Shown piece after piece: positions 6,369 through 6,697 of a stretch of 6,697 nt of DNA. The position numbers and the translations under genes were made by a program. Under the pieces are notes generated by a model. It saw nothing but the letters and a program-made list of their open reading frames with translations. It was not told the DNA's origin and searched no databases. Origin of the DNA: Candidatus Delongbacteria bacterium (GTDB lineage Bacteria; Delongbacteria; UBA4055); contig JAQICF010000068.1 of NCBI GenBank assembly GCA_027858795.1, positions 1 to 6,697 of the forward strand, in the 5' to 3' direction. Every line of letters starts with the position of its first letter. Position 1 is the stretch's first letter.

Positions 6369-6697
6369 GCTGATTTCCATATCAACAACAAATTATTCAT
6401 TAATGAGTTTTATAAACATCTGGTGGGAGTTTACCCGTATATGGAGGTAGTGTATTTGATGTAATTATGGATATAGGTTGTGTAATACCTTAAATAGTTT
6501 TGTAAATATGTAGAGGGGATTTACGAGTAGTAAATGACAGATATAGATATTTTATGTTTGTGGGATTTTGTAGATATAGATTGTGAGCAAGAAACAATAT
6601 TTCTTAGATATAGATTTTAAAGCAGCATAAAAAACAGTATTCTTAATTTTTACGCCGGTATTTCAAGGAGTAAAAACCTTAGTTGTGGAAATAAATG
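6369..6697. other. 329-bp region without a convincing gene; G-skewed, with short repeats
   Basis: No open frame longer than about 30 codons with a plausible ribosome site is present on either strand, and no clear terminator follows the barrel gene. Between 6421 and 6600 the plus strand has 47 G and only 9 C, unlike the genes beside it. The region holds a palindrome TCATTAATGA (6397-6406), a set of imperfect repeats around AGATATAGAT, and an AAGGAG (6665-6670) that could belong to a gene starting at or beyond the right edge. It may be a leader for the next gene, an untyped small RNA, or decayed sequence. Confidence 0.6.
6469..6616 (+). repeat. Short imperfect direct repeats around AGATATAGAT
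   Basis: AGATATAGAT occurs exactly at 6539-6548, 6572-6581 and 6606-6615, spaced 33 and 34 bp. The variant GGATATAGGT lies at 6469-6478, 70 bp before the first exact copy, about twice the period. The last two copies share a longer 12-bp form, TAGATATAGATT, and flank a small hairpin (AAGAAA/TTTCTT, 6589-6605). A second related pair is GTGGGAGTTTACCCGTA (6423-6439) and GAGGGGATTTACGAGTA (6513-6529), 12 of 17 identical. Confidence 0.6.

Noticed and set aside
6397..6406. TCATTAATGA palindrome shared with the inverted repeat arms upstream of nadK
   Set aside because: The half-site also occurs inside coding sequence (for example at 1279 and in the barrel gene), so sharing is expected in DNA this AT-rich.
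6403..6450. 15-codon open frame starting with ATG at 6403
   Set aside because: Too short, no Shine-Dalgarno site, and it lies within the G-skewed repeat region.
6469..6616. CRISPR array
   Set aside because: The shared core is only 10-12 bp, much shorter than a CRISPR repeat, with few copies, diverged flanks and no cas genes nearby.
6534..6620. 28-codon open frame (ATG to TAA) over the AGATATAGAT repeats
   Set aside because: It is very short, has at most a bare GAG as ribosome site, and its sequence is set by the repeats; I cannot support it as a gene.
6665..6697. AAGGAG followed by a GTG (6685) or ATG (6695) that could start the next gene
   Set aside because: Spacing to GTG is 14 nt and to ATG 24 nt, too long for this Shine-Dalgarno site, and the window ends before the frame can be judged.

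Overview
The window is AT-rich chromosomal DNA from what looks like a member of the Fibrobacteres-Chlorobi-Bacteroidetes (FCB) group. Three things point there. The tRNA promoter fits both the sigma-70 and the Bacteroidetes -7 (TAnnTTTG) patterns. Shine-Dalgarno sites are mostly weak or missing. The last gene has an 'FSQ'-type signal-peptide end and a C-terminal Phe typical of an outer-membrane barrel. The phylum is an inference and cannot be fixed without a search.

Layout. On the minus strand at the left lie a tRNA-Asn(GUU) gene (16-88) with its own strong promoter, and upstream of it nadK (NAD kinase, 170-1027). A 188-bp divergent intergenic region (1028-1215) carries candidate promoters facing both ways and an inverted repeat that overlaps the nadK-side -10. 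On the plus strand comes a tight three-gene unit, 1216-3492: an exported MltD-like lytic transglycosylase with LysM (TTG start), cytidine deaminase 3 bp later, and a coiled-coil/C4 zinc-ribbon protein of the CT398/HP0958 type with the only strong Shine-Dalgarno site in the window. A hairpin plus T-run at 3527-3562 probably ends this unit. A second plus-strand pair follows: rlmN (3599-4633) and, 4 bp later, an unrecognised 576-residue exported beta-strand-rich protein (4638-6368), probably an outer-membrane barrel. The last 329 bp (6369-6697) contain no convincing gene, but are strongly G-rich and C-poor on the plus strand and carry short, regularly spaced imperfect repeats.

The genes are mostly housekeeping: NADP supply, pyrimidine salvage, cell-wall turnover, rRNA/tRNA methylation and one decoding tRNA. 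No defence system, mobile element, CRISPR array or biosynthetic cluster is visible. The parts least explained by known families are the barrel-like protein and the repeat-bearing skewed tail region.
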